A stretch of 64,000 nt of DNA, from positions 51,630-115,629 of the forward strand of contig NZ_JAAORB010000006.1 in assembly GCF_011601345.1 (NCBI RefSeq). Direction: 5' to 3'. Position 1 is the stretch's first letter; every line of letters begins with the position of its first letter. Source of the DNA: Roseovarius gahaiensis (lineage in GTDB: Bacteria > Pseudomonadota > Alphaproteobacteria > Rhodobacterales > Rhodobacteraceae). The translations under genes were made by a program, and so were the position numbers. Below the pieces are notes generated by a model that saw only the letters and a program-made list of their open reading frames with translations, did no database searches and was not told the origin of the DNA. Below are positions 34,944 through 44,939 of this stretch, piece by piece.

Positions 34944-36890
34944 ATGATCAGACACCGCAACCGGGCCGTTGCCCGAACGAGGCCAGACAACCGTTCACGC
35001 CGCACGGTTCTGGCGTTGATGGCTTTGGCGATCGGGGCGATGATCACGCATGTGGCATTGGCGGACGAAAGTCAGGATCAGGTGATCCGCGCGCATGGCT
35101 ATTCGTTTTACGGCGATCTTAGCTATCCCGCCGATTACACGCATTTCAACTACGTCAATCCGGACGCCCCCAAGGGCGGCGAAATCTCGATTTATGCACC
35201 GGGCACGTTTGATTCTATGAACCCTTATGCGCGCAAGGGGCGGGCTGGCACCTTGTCTTGGATGGTTTACGAAAGCCTACTGGGGGATATGCCCGCCGGT
35301 GGTGGGCCTGCGCCCGCGGATGCCTATGGCGAATCTTATGGTCTCTTGGCTGAAAGCCTTGAATACGATCCGGGCAAGACGTGGGTGATTTTCCACATGC
35401 GCCCCGAGGCGCGGTTTGCCGATGGCACGCCTGTCACAGCGCATGACGTTGTGTTTTCGCACAACCTATTTTTGGAACAGGGCCTGCCATCTTATGCGCA
35501 GGCCGTCAGCCGCCGCGTGACCGGGGCCGAGGCACTGGACGATCACACCGTCAAGTTCACCTTTGCCGAGGGTATCTCGCGCCGGTCGTTGATTGATCAG
35601 GTGGGCGGCACCCCGGTTTTCCCGCGCAAATGGTATGAAGAGACCGGCGCCCGGCTGGACGAGTCTCGGCTTGAGGCCGCGCCGGGATCGGCCCCGTATC
35701 AGGTGGCCAGCTATGACGTGAACCGCCGCATCGTCTATGAACGCAATCCCGATTATTGGGGCTGGGATTTGCCGATCAATCAGGGGCGGCACAATTTTGA
35801 TACCATCCGGGTTGAATATTTTGCCGATGACAGCGCCGCATTCGAGGCGTTCAAGGCGGGTGAATATACGTTCCGCAACGAAACCAATTCCAAGAAATGG
35901 GCGACGGGGTATAATTTTCCGGCGGTCAATGCCGGGCATGTCAAACTTGAAGAACTACCCGACGGCACACCACCCACCCCGAACGGCATCGTGTTCAACC
36001 TTGGCCGCGACGCGCTGAAGGACAAACGTGTGCGTCAAGCCATTGCGCTGGCCTATAATTTCGAATGGACCAACGAGTCCCTGCAATACGGGCTGTTCAA
36101 GCAGCGCCAGTCATTTGTTCAGGACACGCCGCTGCAAGCCACCGGTGTCCCACAAGGGCCCGAACTTGAGCTGCTGCAAAGCCTTGGCGACGTGGTGCCG
36201 CCTGAACTCCTGAGCGACCCGGCGGTTACGGCGCATACGTCGAAACCCGACCGCCTGAACGACCGCCGCAATTTGCGCCGCGCCATGAAACTGCTGGACG
36301 ATGCAGGCTGGACCGTGGACGACGACGGCAAGCGGCGCAACGCCGATGGACGGCTTTTGAGCATCGACTTTCCAATCCCGTCCTCGGGATCGGCGACGCT
36401 GGGTGCCGTGGTGGACAGTTTCGTCAGCAACCTGCAACTGATGGGCATCGACGCGCGGTTCGAAAAGGTCGATCCGTCGCAATACACGCTGCGCGAACGC
36501 GACCGCGACTATGATCTGGTGTTTGACAGTTACACCACCTTTCTGGGGGCGGGCACCGGGTTGATGCAGCGTTACGGCTCGACCGAGGCGGAATTTAGCC
36601 TGTTCAATCCCGCCGGGCTGGCCAGCCCGCTGGTTGACGCGATCATCGAGGCGGCACTGAACGCGGAAACCCGCGAAGAGGAAGACACAGCCCTAACCGC
36701 GCTGGACCGCGCCTTGCGCCATGAATTTTTCATGGTTCCGGTGTGGTATAACGACAGCAACTGGGTGGCCTATTGGGACATGTACGAACATCCCGAAACG
36801 CTGCCGCCCTATGCGCTGGGCGTGCTGGATTTCTGGTGGTTCAACGCCGATAAGGCCGAGGCGCTGAAAGCCTCGGGTGCGCTGAGGTAA
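34944..36890 (+). CDS. yejA: ABC transporter substrate-binding protein, peptide family (YejA-like)
   Basis: A 648-aa periplasmic solute-binding protein of family 5. An N-terminal signal (basic start, hydrophobic ~18-42, cleavage near ALA-DES) is followed by [12 protein letters not shown], the [20 protein letters not shown] segment and [20 protein letters not shown], all family features. The following YejB/YejE/YejF-type genes make this a YejABEF system, which takes up oligopeptides and, in E. coli, microcin C. GAAGGAGATTGCG precedes ATG 34944. First gene of a four-gene operon; the cytochrome terminator separates it from upstream. Confidence 0.9.
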   Translation: MIRHRNRAVARTRPDNRSRRTVLALMALAIGAMITHVALADESQDQVIRAHGYSFYGDLSYPADYTHFNYVNPDAPKGGEISIYAPGTFDSMNPYARKGRAGTLSWMVYESLLGDMPAGGGPAPADAYGESYGLLAESLEYDPGKTWVIFHMRPEARFADGTPVTAHDVVFSHNLFLEQGLPSYAQAVSRRVTGAEALDDHTVKFTFAEGISRRSLIDQVGGTPVFPRKWYEETGARLDESRLEAAPGSAPYQVASYDVNRRIVYERNPDYWGWDLPINQGRHNFDTIRVEYFADDSAAFEAFKAGEYTFRNETNSKKWATGYNFPAVNAGHVKLEELPDGTPPTPNGIVFNLGRDALKDKRVRQAIALAYNFEWTNESLQYGLFKQRQSFVQDTPLQATGVPQGPELELLQSLGDVVPPELLSDPAVTAHTSKPDRLNDRRNLRRAMKLLDDAGWTVDDDGKRRNADGRLLSIDFPIPSSGSATLGAVVDSFVSNLQLMGIDARFEKVDPSQYTLRERDRDYDLVFDSYTTFLGAGTGLMQRYGSTEAEFSLFNPAGLASPLVDAIIEAALNAETREEEDTALTALDRALRHEFFMVPVWYNDSNWVAYWDMYEHPETLPPYALGVLDFWWFNADKAEALKASGALR

Positions 36891-36897
36891 CCCGCCG

Positions 36898-37992
36898 ATG
36901 GGCGCCTATATCCTGCGCAGGTTGCTGCTGATCATTCCCACGTTGCTGGGGATCATGGTGATCAATTTCGCCCTTGTGCAATTCGTGCCCGGCGGCCCGG
37001 TTGAACAGGTGATCGCCAATATGCAGGGCCAAGGCGACGTGTTTGACAGCTTCTCGGGGTCGGGCAGCGACGCAGGCCAAGATATGACCAGCGGCGGCGG
37101 TGGCAACGAGCAGTATCTGGGCGCACGCGGTCTGCCGCCCGAGTTGATCGAAGAGTTGGAGCGCCAATTCGGGCTGGACAAGCCCCCGCTTGAACGCTTC
37201 GTGAACATGCTATGGAATTATATGCGCTTTGATTTTGGCGAAAGTTATTTCCGCAAGATCGAGGTCACGGAACTGGTGCTCGAAAAGATGCCGGTCAGTA
37301 TCAGCCTTGGGCTGTGGTCCACGCTGATCGCCTATATCATTTCGATCCCGCTGGGCATCCGCAAGGCGGTGTATGATGGATCGCGCTTTGATACTTGGAC
37401 CAGTGGCATCATCATCGTGGCTTATGCAATCCCGGCGTTTCTGTTTGCGATCATGCTGTTGGTGTTGTTCGCGGGGGGCAGTTATTTCCAACTGTTCCCG
37501 TTGCGCGGCCTGACCTCGGACAACTGGGAGCAGCTTAGTTTGTTTGGCAAGATTGCCGATTACTTCTGGCACATCACGCTTCCGGTGCTGGCCTCGACCA
37601 TTTCCGCCTTTGCCACGCTGACGCTGCTGACAAAGAACAGTTTTCTAGACGAGATAAAAAAGCATTACGTGATGACAGCCCGCGCCAAGGGGCTCAGTGA
37701 AAGCCGTGTGCTGTATGGGCATATCTTTCGAAACGCCATGCTGATCGTGATTGCAGGGTTTCCGACGGTATTTATCGGGGTGTTCTTTGGTGGCTCGGTC
37801 CTGATTGAAACGATCTTTTCGCTGGATGGTCTGGGGCGATTGGGGTTCGAGGCGGCGGTTGGCCGTGATTACCCGGTGATGTTTGGCACGCTGTTTTTGT
37901 TCGGATTGATCGGCCTGTTGGTCAATATCCTGTCGGACTTGATGTATGTGCTGGTCGATCCGCGGATCGACTTTGAAAAGCGCGAGGGCTAG
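36898..37992 (+). CDS. yejB: ABC transporter permease, YejB-like
   Basis: A 364-aa inner-membrane permease. It opens with [20 protein letters not shown], typical of DppB/OppB-type permeases, has an extra periplasmic loop (~50-85, glycine/serine-rich) and the cytoplasmic EAA-type loop around [19 protein letters not shown] that docks the ATPase. The C-terminus [12 protein letters not shown] is usual for this group. It starts 7 bases after the yejA stop. Confidence 0.9.
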   Translation: MGAYILRRLLLIIPTLLGIMVINFALVQFVPGGPVEQVIANMQGQGDVFDSFSGSGSDAGQDMTSGGGGNEQYLGARGLPPELIEELERQFGLDKPPLERFVNMLWNYMRFDFGESYFRKIEVTELVLEKMPVSISLGLWSTLIAYIISIPLGIRKAVYDGSRFDTWTSGIIIVAYAIPAFLFAIMLLVLFAGGSYFQLFPLRGLTSDNWEQLSLFGKIADYFWHITLPVLASTISAFATLTLLTKNSFLDEIKKHYVMTARAKGLSESRVLYGHIFRNAMLIVIAGFPTVFIGVFFGGSVLIETIFSLDGLGRLGFEAAVGRDYPVMFGTLFLFGLIGLLVNILSDLMYVLVDPRIDFEKREG

Positions 37993-37995
37993 GCG

Positions 37996-39102
37996 ATGGC
38001 ATTGTCCCCTCTCAATCAGCGCCGCTGGCGCAATTTCAAACGCAACAAGCGTGCCTTTTGGTCGTTGCTGATCTTCTCGGTGATCTTCGTGCTGACTTTG
38101 TTTGCCGAGTTTGTGGCCAATGACAAACCGATCCTCGTGCAATACCGGGGCGGCTATTACACGCCGATCTTGAATTTTTATCCTGAAACTGAATTTGGCG
38201 GCGATTTTCAGACCGAAGCGATTTATCGCGACATTGAGGTGCAATGCCTGATCACCTCGGGCGGGATGGATGCGTGTTTTGACGATCCCGAGGGCGTGAT
38301 CGAAGATGCTGCCGACGGGGTCATCGACACCCAAGAGATCGCCAAAGGTTGGATGATCTGGCCGCCGATCCCCTATAGCTATGATACCACGGTGGACCGT
38401 CCCGGCGCGGCACCGCTGCCGCCCAACGGGCAGAACTGGCTGGGCACGGATGACACCAAGCGCGACGTGCTGGCGCGGGTGATTTATGGGTTCCGCCTGT
38501 CGGTAATGTTCACGCTGATCGTTACGGCGCTGTCTTCGCTGATCGGAATTTTTGCCGGTGCGATACAGGGGTTTTTCGGCGGTTGGTTGGATTTGATCTT
38601 TCAAAGGATCATCGAAATCTGGGCCTCGACCCCGCAAATATACGTAATCATCATCCTGTTCGCCATCTTGCCGCGCAGTTTCTGGTTGTTGGTGGCCATT
38701 ACCGTTTTCTTTGGCTGGATGGCGCTGGTTGGGGTGGTCAGGGCCGAATTTCTGCGGGCGCGCAATCTGGAATATGTGCGCGCGGCGCGGGCGTTGGGTG
38801 TTGGTAACCTGACGATCATGTTCCGCCATATGCTGCCCAATGCCATGGTGGCCACGCTGACCATGTTACCCTTTGTCATCACCGGCACGATCTCTCTTTT
38901 GGCGGGCTTGGATTTTCTGGGCTTTGGCTTGCCGTCGTCCTCCCCCAGCCTTGGCGAACTGACGCTTCAGGCCAAGCAGAACCTTCAGGCGCCGTGGCTG
39001 GCCTTCACCGCGTTTTTCGCATTCGCCATCATGCTGTCGCTGCTGGTTTTCATCTTTGAAGGCGTGCGCGACGCGTTTGATCCAAGAAAGACTTTTGAAT
39101 GA
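37996..39102 (+). CDS. yejE: ABC transporter permease, YejE-like
   Basis: A 368-aa permease of the OppC/YejE class. It begins SPLNQRRWRNFKRNKRAFWS, the usual cytoplasmic start, and has a long periplasmic insertion (~45-145) with NWLGTDDTKRDVLARVIYGF before the membrane core. The docking loop YVRAARALGVGNLTIMFRHM is intact. It begins 4 bases after yejB, and its stop overlaps the yejF ATG by 4 bases, so the genes are tightly coupled. Confidence 0.9.
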   Translation: MALSPLNQRRWRNFKRNKRAFWSLLIFSVIFVLTLFAEFVANDKPILVQYRGGYYTPILNFYPETEFGGDFQTEAIYRDIEVQCLITSGGMDACFDDPEGVIEDAADGVIDTQEIAKGWMIWPPIPYSYDTTVDRPGAAPLPPNGQNWLGTDDTKRDVLARVIYGFRLSVMFTLIVTALSSLIGIFAGAIQGFFGGWLDLIFQRIIEIWASTPQIYVIIILFAILPRSFWLLVAITVFFGWMALVGVVRAEFLRARNLEYVRAARALGVGNLTIMFRHMLPNAMVATLTMLPFVITGTISLLAGLDFLGFGLPSSSPSLGELTLQAKQNLQAPWLAFTAFFAFAIMLSLLVFIFEGVRDAFDPRKTFE

Positions 39103-40688
39103 GTTTGCTGACGGTCAAAGACCTGACGGTCGGGTTCAAGCAGGACGGGCAGATTGTGCCTGCCGTGCATGGTGTGTCTTTCAGCGTCGACCAGGGCGAA
39201 ACCGTGGCGCTGGTGGGCGAAAGCGGCTCGGGCAAATCGGTGACGGCGCTGAGCACCGTATCCTTGCTGGGCGGCTCGGCGCAGGTGGCGGGCAGCGTTA
39301 CCTATGACGGGCAGGAAATGATCGGCGCGTCTGACAAGCGTTTGCGCAAGGTGCGCGGCAACGACATCAGCTTTATCTTTCAAGAGCCGATGACAAGCCT
39401 GAACCCGCTGCATACGCTGGAAAAGCAAATCACCGAGTCGCTGGAACTGCATCAGGGCCTGACCGGCGACGAGGCGCGCGCACGTATCGTCGAACTGCTG
39501 GAACGCGTGGGCATCCATGACGCGGCAAGCCGCCTGACGGCCTATCCGCACCAGTTGTCCGGTGGGCAACGTCAGCGGGTGATGATCGCCATGGCGTTGG
39601 CCAACAAGCCCGATATCCTGATCGCGGACGAACCGACAACTGCGCTGGATGTGACCATTCAGGCGCAAATTCTGGAATTGCTGAACGAGTTGAAGCGCGA
39701 CGAGGGCATGGGCCTGTTGTTCATCACCCATGACCTGAACGTGGTGCAGCGCATTGCCGACAAAGTGTGCGTCATGAAGGAGGGCCGCATCGTCGAGGCC
39801 GGGCCGACGGCGCAGATTTTCGCTAACCCGCAACACGACTACACCCGCACATTGCTGGCGGCGCGGCCTTCGGGGCAGCCGCGGCCTGTGCCGAACAACC
39901 CGCGGGAATTGGTAAAAACCGATGGTCTGCGCGTTTGGTTTCCGATCCAGAAAGGGTTCTTGCGCCGGACGGTTGGCCACGTAAAGGCGGTCAACGATGC
40001 CAGCATCGGCGTAAGCGCCGGAGAGACATTGGGCATCGTCGGTGAAAGCGGATCGGGCAAGACCACGCTGGCTCTGGCGATCATGCGGTTGATCCAATCC
40101 GAGGGCGGGATCACCTTTGACGGTGAGGATGTGCATGGCTGGTCCACCCGCAAGTTGCGCAAACGGCGGCGGGATATGCAGATCGTGTTTCAGGATCCAT
40201 TCGGCAGCCTGTCGCCCCGCATGACCTGTGAACAGATCATCGCCGAAGGCTTGGGCGTGCATGGCAACCCAGACGGCCGCAAAGAGCGTGATTTGGTGGC
40301 CGAGGTGATGGAAGAGGTCGATCTGAACCCGGCCACGATGGACCGCTACCCGCATGAATTTTCAGGCGGCCAGCGGCAACGGATTGCCATCGCCCGCGCC
40401 ATGATATTGCGGCCCAAGATGGTGGTTCTGGACGAGCCGACATCGGCGCTGGACATGACGGTGCAGGTGCAAATCGTGGACCTTTTGCGCCGGTTGCAGG
40501 TGAAATATGGGCTGGCCTATCTGTTCATCAGTCACGATCTGGCCGTTGTCCGCGCCATGAGCCACCGCGTCGTGGTGATGAAACAGGGCGATATCGTGGA
40601 ATATGGCAGTGCCGAGGATTTGTTCGAGCGTCCGCAGACCGAGTATGCCAAGACGCTGCTGCAGGCCGCGCTGGACTTGTCGGCTTAA
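39099..40688 (+). CDS. yejF: ABC transporter ATP-binding protein with two ATPase domains, YejF-like
   Basis: A 529-aa fusion of two nucleotide-binding domains. Domain 1 has Walker A GESGSGKS, signature LSGGQRQRV and DEPTTALD; domain 2 has Walker A GESGSGKT, signature FSGGQRQRI and DEPTSALD. Each domain ends with the oligopeptide-type C-terminal segment. The pair powers YejB/YejE. Its stop overlaps the stop of the convergent phosphatase-family gene by 4 bases, so no terminator fits between them. Confidence 0.93.
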   Translation: MSLLTVKDLTVGFKQDGQIVPAVHGVSFSVDQGETVALVGESGSGKSVTALSTVSLLGGSAQVAGSVTYDGQEMIGASDKRLRKVRGNDISFIFQEPMTSLNPLHTLEKQITESLELHQGLTGDEARARIVELLERVGIHDAASRLTAYPHQLSGGQRQRVMIAMALANKPDILIADEPTTALDVTIQAQILELLNELKRDEGMGLLFITHDLNVVQRIADKVCVMKEGRIVEAGPTAQIFANPQHDYTRTLLAARPSGQPRPVPNNPRELVKTDGLRVWFPIQKGFLRRTVGHVKAVNDASIGVSAGETLGIVGESGSGKTTLALAIMRLIQSEGGITFDGEDVHGWSTRKLRKRRRDMQIVFQDPFGSLSPRMTCEQIIAEGLGVHGNPDGRKERDLVAEVMEEVDLNPATMDRYPHEFSGGQRQRIAIARAMILRPKMVVLDEPTSALDMTVQVQIVDLLRRLQVKYGLAYLFISHDLAVVRAMSHRVVVMKQGDIVEYGSAEDLFERPQTEYAKTLLQAALDLSA

Positions 40689-41602
40689 TCCGCAGCACGC
40701 ACTGGCAGGTCAACCACTACGGCTGCATGGTCGCTGGAATGGGGCCGATGGTGCCCGGTTTGCGGCAAATGCGCGCCGCGATGACGGGCGGCCTCAAGCC
40801 CCAACCCCTGACGGTGAATGTCTGGCACAGCGTCGGGGCAGGCACGGGCCAAGGCCGGGCTGGCCAGCAGTTTGTCGGGCCGGCCATACTGGCCCGACCA
40901 CGCATCGTGGTAGGACCAACGCGCACCGCGTGGCAAACGCTCCATCAGGTTGACGGAAAACGGCGGCAGGATGGGGGCCGTGGCCGGGGGCTGTGCGGGA
41001 TGCCAAGGGTCATTCACATCGCCAAGGATCAACCACATGGCCTGCGCGGGATCGTCAAAGCGACGTTCGATCAGGCGGCGGGTTGCCCGCGCTTCCAGTT
41101 CGCGCACGGGAAAGGCCGTGCCGGCCTTGGGGTAGGGGGCTTTGAAATGCACCGCGAACAGGGTTAGGCCCGGCATCTCGATCCGCAGACAATCCCGACG
41201 GAATACGGGCGCATCCGGATCTTGGCCCGGCGGTGGGGACAGCCCCAGATCGGCGGGTGTGATGTCAGCATGACTGACCACCTCAAGCGGCGCGATCCGG
41301 CTGAGCAGCGCCAGATCCAGCCCGCGCCCGTCATTGCCGTGCAGGCAACTGCGATGCGGATAGGGGGCGGCCCCGGCGGGGATCAGGAACCGATCGTGAA
41401 AATGATCCAGCGTGGCGCTGTCAAACACCTCTTGCAGGATCAGCACGTCGGCATCCAGATCGCGGATAACTTGTGCGGTCAGCGCCCGGTCAGTTTGGTC
41501 CAGCGTAGGTTCTGACGTGTCAGGCGTGTCATCATCACGCGCACCGCTGAGACGTCCTGCGCGCAACCGCATGTTCTGGACGTTGAAGGTTGCGATGCGC
41601 AT
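40685..41602 (-). CDS. Endonuclease/exonuclease/phosphatase family protein
   Basis: A 305-aa DNase I-fold protein. The core motifs are there: RIATFNVQNMRLR at the start, ADVLILQEVFD (metal-binding Glu), LFAVHFKAPY, WLILGDVNDPW (catalytic Asp/Asn pair) and SSDHAAVVVDL (catalytic Asp-His). It may hydrolyse a nucleic-acid or lipid phosphodiester; specificity cannot be inferred. No signal peptide is seen with ATG 41602. hemN lies upstream on the same strand with a 22-base gap, so read-through is possible. Confidence 0.85.
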   Translation of the reverse strand: MRIATFNVQNMRLRAGRLSGARDDDTPDTSEPTLDQTDRALTAQVIRDLDADVLILQEVFDSATLDHFHDRFLIPAGAAPYPHRSCLHGNDGRGLDLALLSRIAPLEVVSHADITPADLGLSPPPGQDPDAPVFRRDCLRIEMPGLTLFAVHFKAPYPKAGTAFPVRELEARATRRLIERRFDDPAQAMWLILGDVNDPWHPAQPPATAPILPPFSVNLMERLPRGARWSYHDAWSGQYGRPDKLLASPALARACPDAVPDIHRQGLGLEAARHRGAHLPQTGHHRPHSSDHAAVVVDLPVRAAD

Positions 41603-41624
41603 GGCGTAACGGCCCGCACCGGCC

Positions 41625-42980
41625 CTATATAGCCGAACTGTGGCCCGCGGTGCTAAGATCGTAGACATCGAAACTGCGGGCGATCATCCGGGTCAGTGCA
41701 CGGGCCTCTTGCGGCACGAACATGCCGCCATCATCCACTTGCAAAAGCCCGGAAAACTGCGCGGCGCTGTCATCAAGGATGTTGCGAACGGTTTGCGGGC
41801 TGACCCCGAAACTTTCGCAAATCTCGGCGGTGTCGACACGGAATTCGCACATCAACTGTTCAATCATGCGCCCGCGCAGGCGGTCTTCGGCTGTAAACGC
41901 ATGGCCGCGCGTGGTGGAAAACTGCCCTTCGCGAATCGCGGCGGTATGCGCACCGGTCGCGGGCGCATTTTGCGCATAGCCTTGCGGGAATTTCGAGATC
42001 GAAGAGGCTCCAACGCCAATCAGAACATCGGCAGTGTCGTCGGTATAGCCTTGGAAATTCCGGCGCAGACGACCCGCCTTTTGCGCGATGGTCAGGCCAT
42101 CCGTTTGCGTGGCGAAATGGTCGATCCCGATCTCGGCATAATTGTCCCAAACGAACAGCCGGCGTGCGGTCTCGAACAGGTCCAGACGTTCTTCGGGCGT
42201 GGGCAACGCATCCGAGGGCAGTAATTGCTGGCGCTTGGCCATCCACGGCACATGCGCATATCCATAAAGCGCCACACGGTCCGGGTTCAGCGATAGCAGC
42301 TTTTGCACGCTTTCGGTGATCCGCGCCTTGGATTGGTGCGGCAGGCCAAACAGGATATCGGCATTCAGGCTGGCCACGCCACGGGCGCGAATCTCGTCCG
42401 CAGCCCATTTCGTGATGTCATAGCCTTGCAGCCGTCCAATCGAATGTTGAATTTCCTCGTTGAAATCCTGCACCCCGATCGAGGCGCGGTTCATCCCCGC
42501 CGCGGCCAGCGCATCCAGACGTGGGCCGTCAATTTCATTGGGGTCAATCTCGACTGAAAACTCGGTGTCCTCGGTAAAGGGCGCGATCTCTTTGATCGCG
42601 ACTGCCAGTTCTTCCATCATAGCAGGTTGCAACAGTGTCGGCGTGCCGCCGCCCCAATGCAAACGCGACAGGCGCACACCTTCTGGCAGGTGCTGACCGA
42701 GCATCTTTAATTCAGCCTTCAGCGTTTCCAGATAGGCCGCCACGGGTGCGTCGCTTTGTGTGCCTTGGGTGCGGCAGGCGCAGAACCAGCACAACCGCCT
42801 GCAAAACGGCACATGCACGTACAGCGACACCTTGCCGCCCTGCGGGATCGCTTCGATCCAGTCTGCAAAGGTTTGGCCGCTGATATCGCGCCCGAAATGC
42901 GGGGCGGTTGGATAACTGGTGTAACGCGGTACCTTCGCGTCAAACAGACCCAGTGCGGCGAGTTGTGCTTTCGTAACCAT
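41625..42980 (-). CDS. hemN: Oxygen-independent coproporphyrinogen III oxidase
   Basis: A 451-aa radical SAM enzyme. The cluster motif is CRRLCWFCAC (Cys60, Cys64, Cys67), followed by LHWGGGTPTLL, the SVEIDPNEID segment and the C-terminal HemN domain (~360-450). It decarboxylates coproporphyrinogen III without oxygen, so it serves haem synthesis under low oxygen. It is divergent from fnrL; a perfect FNR box lies in the 69-base space between them. If the box sits at -41.5, transcription would begin almost at the hemN start codon. Confidence 0.94.
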   Translation of the reverse strand: MVTKAQLAALGLFDAKVPRYTSYPTAPHFGRDISGQTFADWIEAIPQGGKVSLYVHVPFCRRLCWFCACRTQGTQSDAPVAAYLETLKAELKMLGQHLPEGVRLSRLHWGGGTPTLLQPAMMEELAVAIKEIAPFTEDTEFSVEIDPNEIDGPRLDALAAAGMNRASIGVQDFNEEIQHSIGRLQGYDITKWAADEIRARGVASLNADILFGLPHQSKARITESVQKLLSLNPDRVALYGYAHVPWMAKRQQLLPSDALPTPEERLDLFETARRLFVWDNYAEIGIDHFATQTDGLTIAQKAGRLRRNFQGYTDDTADVLIGVGASSISKFPQGYAQNAPATGAHTAAIREGQFSTTRGHAFTAEDRLRGRMIEQLMCEFRVDTAEICESFGVSPQTVRNILDDSAAQFSGLLQVDDGGMFVPQEARALTRMIARSFDVYDLSTAGHSSAI

Positions 42981-43015
42981 GCTGATTGCGGTAAACTGAT
43001 TTTTGACCGAAATCC

Positions 43016-43029
43016 TTGATTCAGATCAA
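43016..43029. promoter_or_regulatory. FNR box between hemN and fnrL
   Basis: TTGATTCAGATCAA is an exact match to TTGATN4ATCAA. It is 35 bases upstream of hemN and 20 bases upstream of fnrL, so activation of hemN and steric repression of fnrL are both possible. Confidence 0.92.
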
Positions 43030-43049
43030 CACGCCAAAGTGATTAAGAT

Positions 43050-43796
43050 ATGCTCAAAGTAGACACGTTCGACATCTCTCGTGAATGCGGTGATTGCCCG
43101 ATACGCCATCGGGCGGTTTGCGCGCGGTGCGAATCCGATGAGCTGGAGATGCTGGACCAGATCAAGTACTATCGCAACTTTGAGGCGGGCCAGACCGTTA
43201 TCTGGGCCGGTGACAAGATGGATTTCGTCGGCTCGGTTGTGTCGGGCATCGCCACGTTGACCCAAACCATGGAAGACGGGCGCACCCAGATGGTGGGCCT
43301 GTTGCTGCCGAGTGATTTCGTTGGCCGTCCCGGACGCCGCACAGCGGCTTATGATGTGGTCGCAACCACAGATGTGGTGATGTGTTGTTTCCGCAAACAG
43401 CCGTTTGAAGACATGATGAACCGCACGCCGCATATCGCGCAGCGTCTGCTGGAAATGACCCTTGATGAATTGGATGCCGCGCGCGAATGGATGTTGGTGC
43501 TTGGCCGCAAAACCGCACGCGAGAAGATTGCCAGCCTGTTGTCGATCATCGCCCGGCGCGATGCCGCGTTGAATATGGGCGGGAAAGAGGGGCCTATGGT
43601 GTTTGATCTGCCGCTGACGCGCGAGGCGATGGCCGATTATCTGGGTCTGACGCTGGAAACCGTCAGCCGCCAGATTTCCGCCCTGAAAAAGGACGGGGTC
43701 ATCGTTCTGGAAGGTAAGCGGCATGTGACCGTTCCCGATTTCAACCGCCTGCTGGACGAGGCGGGCGATGACAGCGACGGCGGTCTGCTGGCCTAA
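43050..43796 (+). CDS. fnrL: Crp/Fnr family oxygen-responsive regulator FnrL
   Basis: A 248-aa regulator. N-terminal cysteines 13, 16, 24 and 27 (ECGDCPIRHRAVCARC) plus a Cys in VVMCCFRK can hold an oxygen-labile [4Fe-4S] cluster. The cAMP-type sensor domain follows, then a dimer helix and the C-terminal helix-turn-helix LTREAMADYLGLTLETVSRQ, with the FNR-type recognition residues E-TVSR. Under low oxygen it binds TTGATN4ATCAA sites, four of which are found in this window next to hemN, uspA, ccoN and ccoG. Confidence 0.94.
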   Translation: MLKVDTFDISRECGDCPIRHRAVCARCESDELEMLDQIKYYRNFEAGQTVIWAGDKMDFVGSVVSGIATLTQTMEDGRTQMVGLLLPSDFVGRPGRRTAAYDVVATTDVVMCCFRKQPFEDMMNRTPHIAQRLLEMTLDELDAAREWMLVLGRKTAREKIASLLSIIARRDAALNMGGKEGPMVFDLPLTREAMADYLGLTLETVSRQISALKKDGVIVLEGKRHVTVPDFNRLLDEAGDDSDGGLLA

Positions 43797-43863
43797 GGCC
43801 ATGTTGGCTGCGTGACGCATGGCGCCGCAGGGCAGCATCGCCGTGGCACAAACCGATCTATGA

Positions 43864-43885
43864 CCCGGCCGGTTAACCAGCCGGG
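43864..43885. terminator. Bidirectional hairpin between fnrL and uspA
   Basis: CCCGGC and GCCGGG arms flank a GGTTAACC palindrome, a nested structure between two convergent stops (43796 and 43898). No strong T-run, so its role as terminator is likely but not certain. Confidence 0.55.
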
Positions 43886-43897
43886 CCGGGACCAGCG

Positions 43898-44737
43898 TTA
43901 ATGCGCCATGAACACCGGTAGTTTCGCCTGTTCCAGCATGTAGCGTGTTGCGCCGCCGAACACCGCCTCGCGGAAGCGAGAATGCCCATAGGCCCCCATC
44001 ACCACCATATCCGCGTCCATATCTGCGGCATGACGCATCATCACATCTGATACGCGTGGCAGGGTTTTCGACAGCACGTCAATCTCGACCCTGACATCGT
44101 GCCGCGCCAGATATTGCGACAACTGCCCGCCCGGGTCGGACCGGTTTGGGCCATGCGTGGGCGGGTCAATGACCACCACATGCGCAACATCTGCCTGTTT
44201 CAGCATTGGCAAGGCGGCACGGACTGCAATCAGCGCCTCGGGGCTTTCGTTCCAGCCGATCATGATCCGGCCCGGTGCCGGGTTGGGCTTGGCGCCGCCC
44301 GGCACGATAAGCGCGGGTATGTGTGCTTCGAACAGGGCTGATTCGGTTACCGGCTCCAATTCGGCACCGCGGCCTTCGCCGTAGGGCTGTGCCAGAATGA
44401 CCATGTCGGAAAACCGGGCGCGGGCTGCGACATGACGGCCCAGATCGGCCAGTTGCGCCACCCCGGTTTCCGAGGCCCATCGAATCCCCGAGCCGTCCAG
44501 CAATTTGGTCGCGCGTTTTTCGATCGCTTCGGATTCATCGTGCGCGCGGGTGATGGTTTCCTGTAACACAACCGCACTTGCCCCGGCATAGTAATATCCC
44601 GTCTGGCTACGATCCACGCCCAAGCACAGCACATCCAGATGTGCATCATGGGCGCGGGCCATTTCCAACGCATGGCCCAGAACGTCATCTACCAACGCTT
44701 CGTCGGTGATAACGGTAAACAGACTGTTAAAAGTCAT
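43898..44737 (-). CDS. Universal stress protein, tandem UspA domains
   Basis: A 279-aa protein. The N-terminal UspA-like domain (~1-145) has a degenerate ATP site; the C-terminal domain (~150-279) has GAYGHSRFREAVFGGATRYML, fitting the G-x2-G-x9-G(S/T) nucleotide motif of ATP-binding UspA proteins. AGAGGGC lies upstream of the ATG. An FNR box at 44800-44813 is centred ~70 bases upstream of its start, so it is probably induced at low oxygen together with the cbb3 oxidase. Confidence 0.88.
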   Translation of the reverse strand: MTFNSLFTVITDEALVDDVLGHALEMARAHDAHLDVLCLGVDRSQTGYYYAGASAVVLQETITRAHDESEAIEKRATKLLDGSGIRWASETGVAQLADLGRHVAARARFSDMVILAQPYGEGRGAELEPVTESALFEAHIPALIVPGGAKPNPAPGRIMIGWNESPEALIAVRAALPMLKQADVAHVVVIDPPTHGPNRSDPGGQLSQYLARHDVRVEIDVLSKTLPRVSDVMMRHAADMDADMVVMGAYGHSRFREAVFGGATRYMLEQAKLPVFMAH

Positions 44738-44799
44738 CGCAGAGCCCTCTTGTTTGCTTTGTCTGTTATTAGGTTACGCTGATGCGGGGGGCGTGCGCA

Positions 44800-44813
44800 T
44801 TGATGTTCATCAA
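44800..44813. promoter_or_regulatory. FNR box for the universal stress protein gene
   Basis: TTGATGTTCATCAA is an exact FNR-type site. At -41.5 it predicts a start of transcription near 44765, 28 bases before the uspA start codon. It lies only 19 bases from the ccoN box. Confidence 0.88.
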
Positions 44814-44831
44814 GGAATGCGACAATGGGTC

Positions 44832-44845
44832 TTGATGCAGATCAA
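44832..44845. promoter_or_regulatory. FNR box for ccoNOQP
   Basis: TTGATGCAGATCAA is an exact FNR-type site. At -41.5 it predicts transcription starting near 44880, 60 bases before the ccoN start. Confidence 0.9.
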
Positions 44846-44939
44846 AGCGGTTTTTGCTGTATATCAGCATTAAAGCGATAGTCTAAACGCGCTCGCGCGG
44901 TCGTGACGAATCGTGCGGATAAAGACGAAGGGACGCAAA

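Noticed and set aside
37645..38829. Long open frame antisense to yejB/yejE
   Set aside because: No motif, shadow composition, and both permease genes are clear on the plus strand.
38985..40355. Long open frame antisense to yejF
   Set aside because: Opposite strand of a well-supported ATPase gene.
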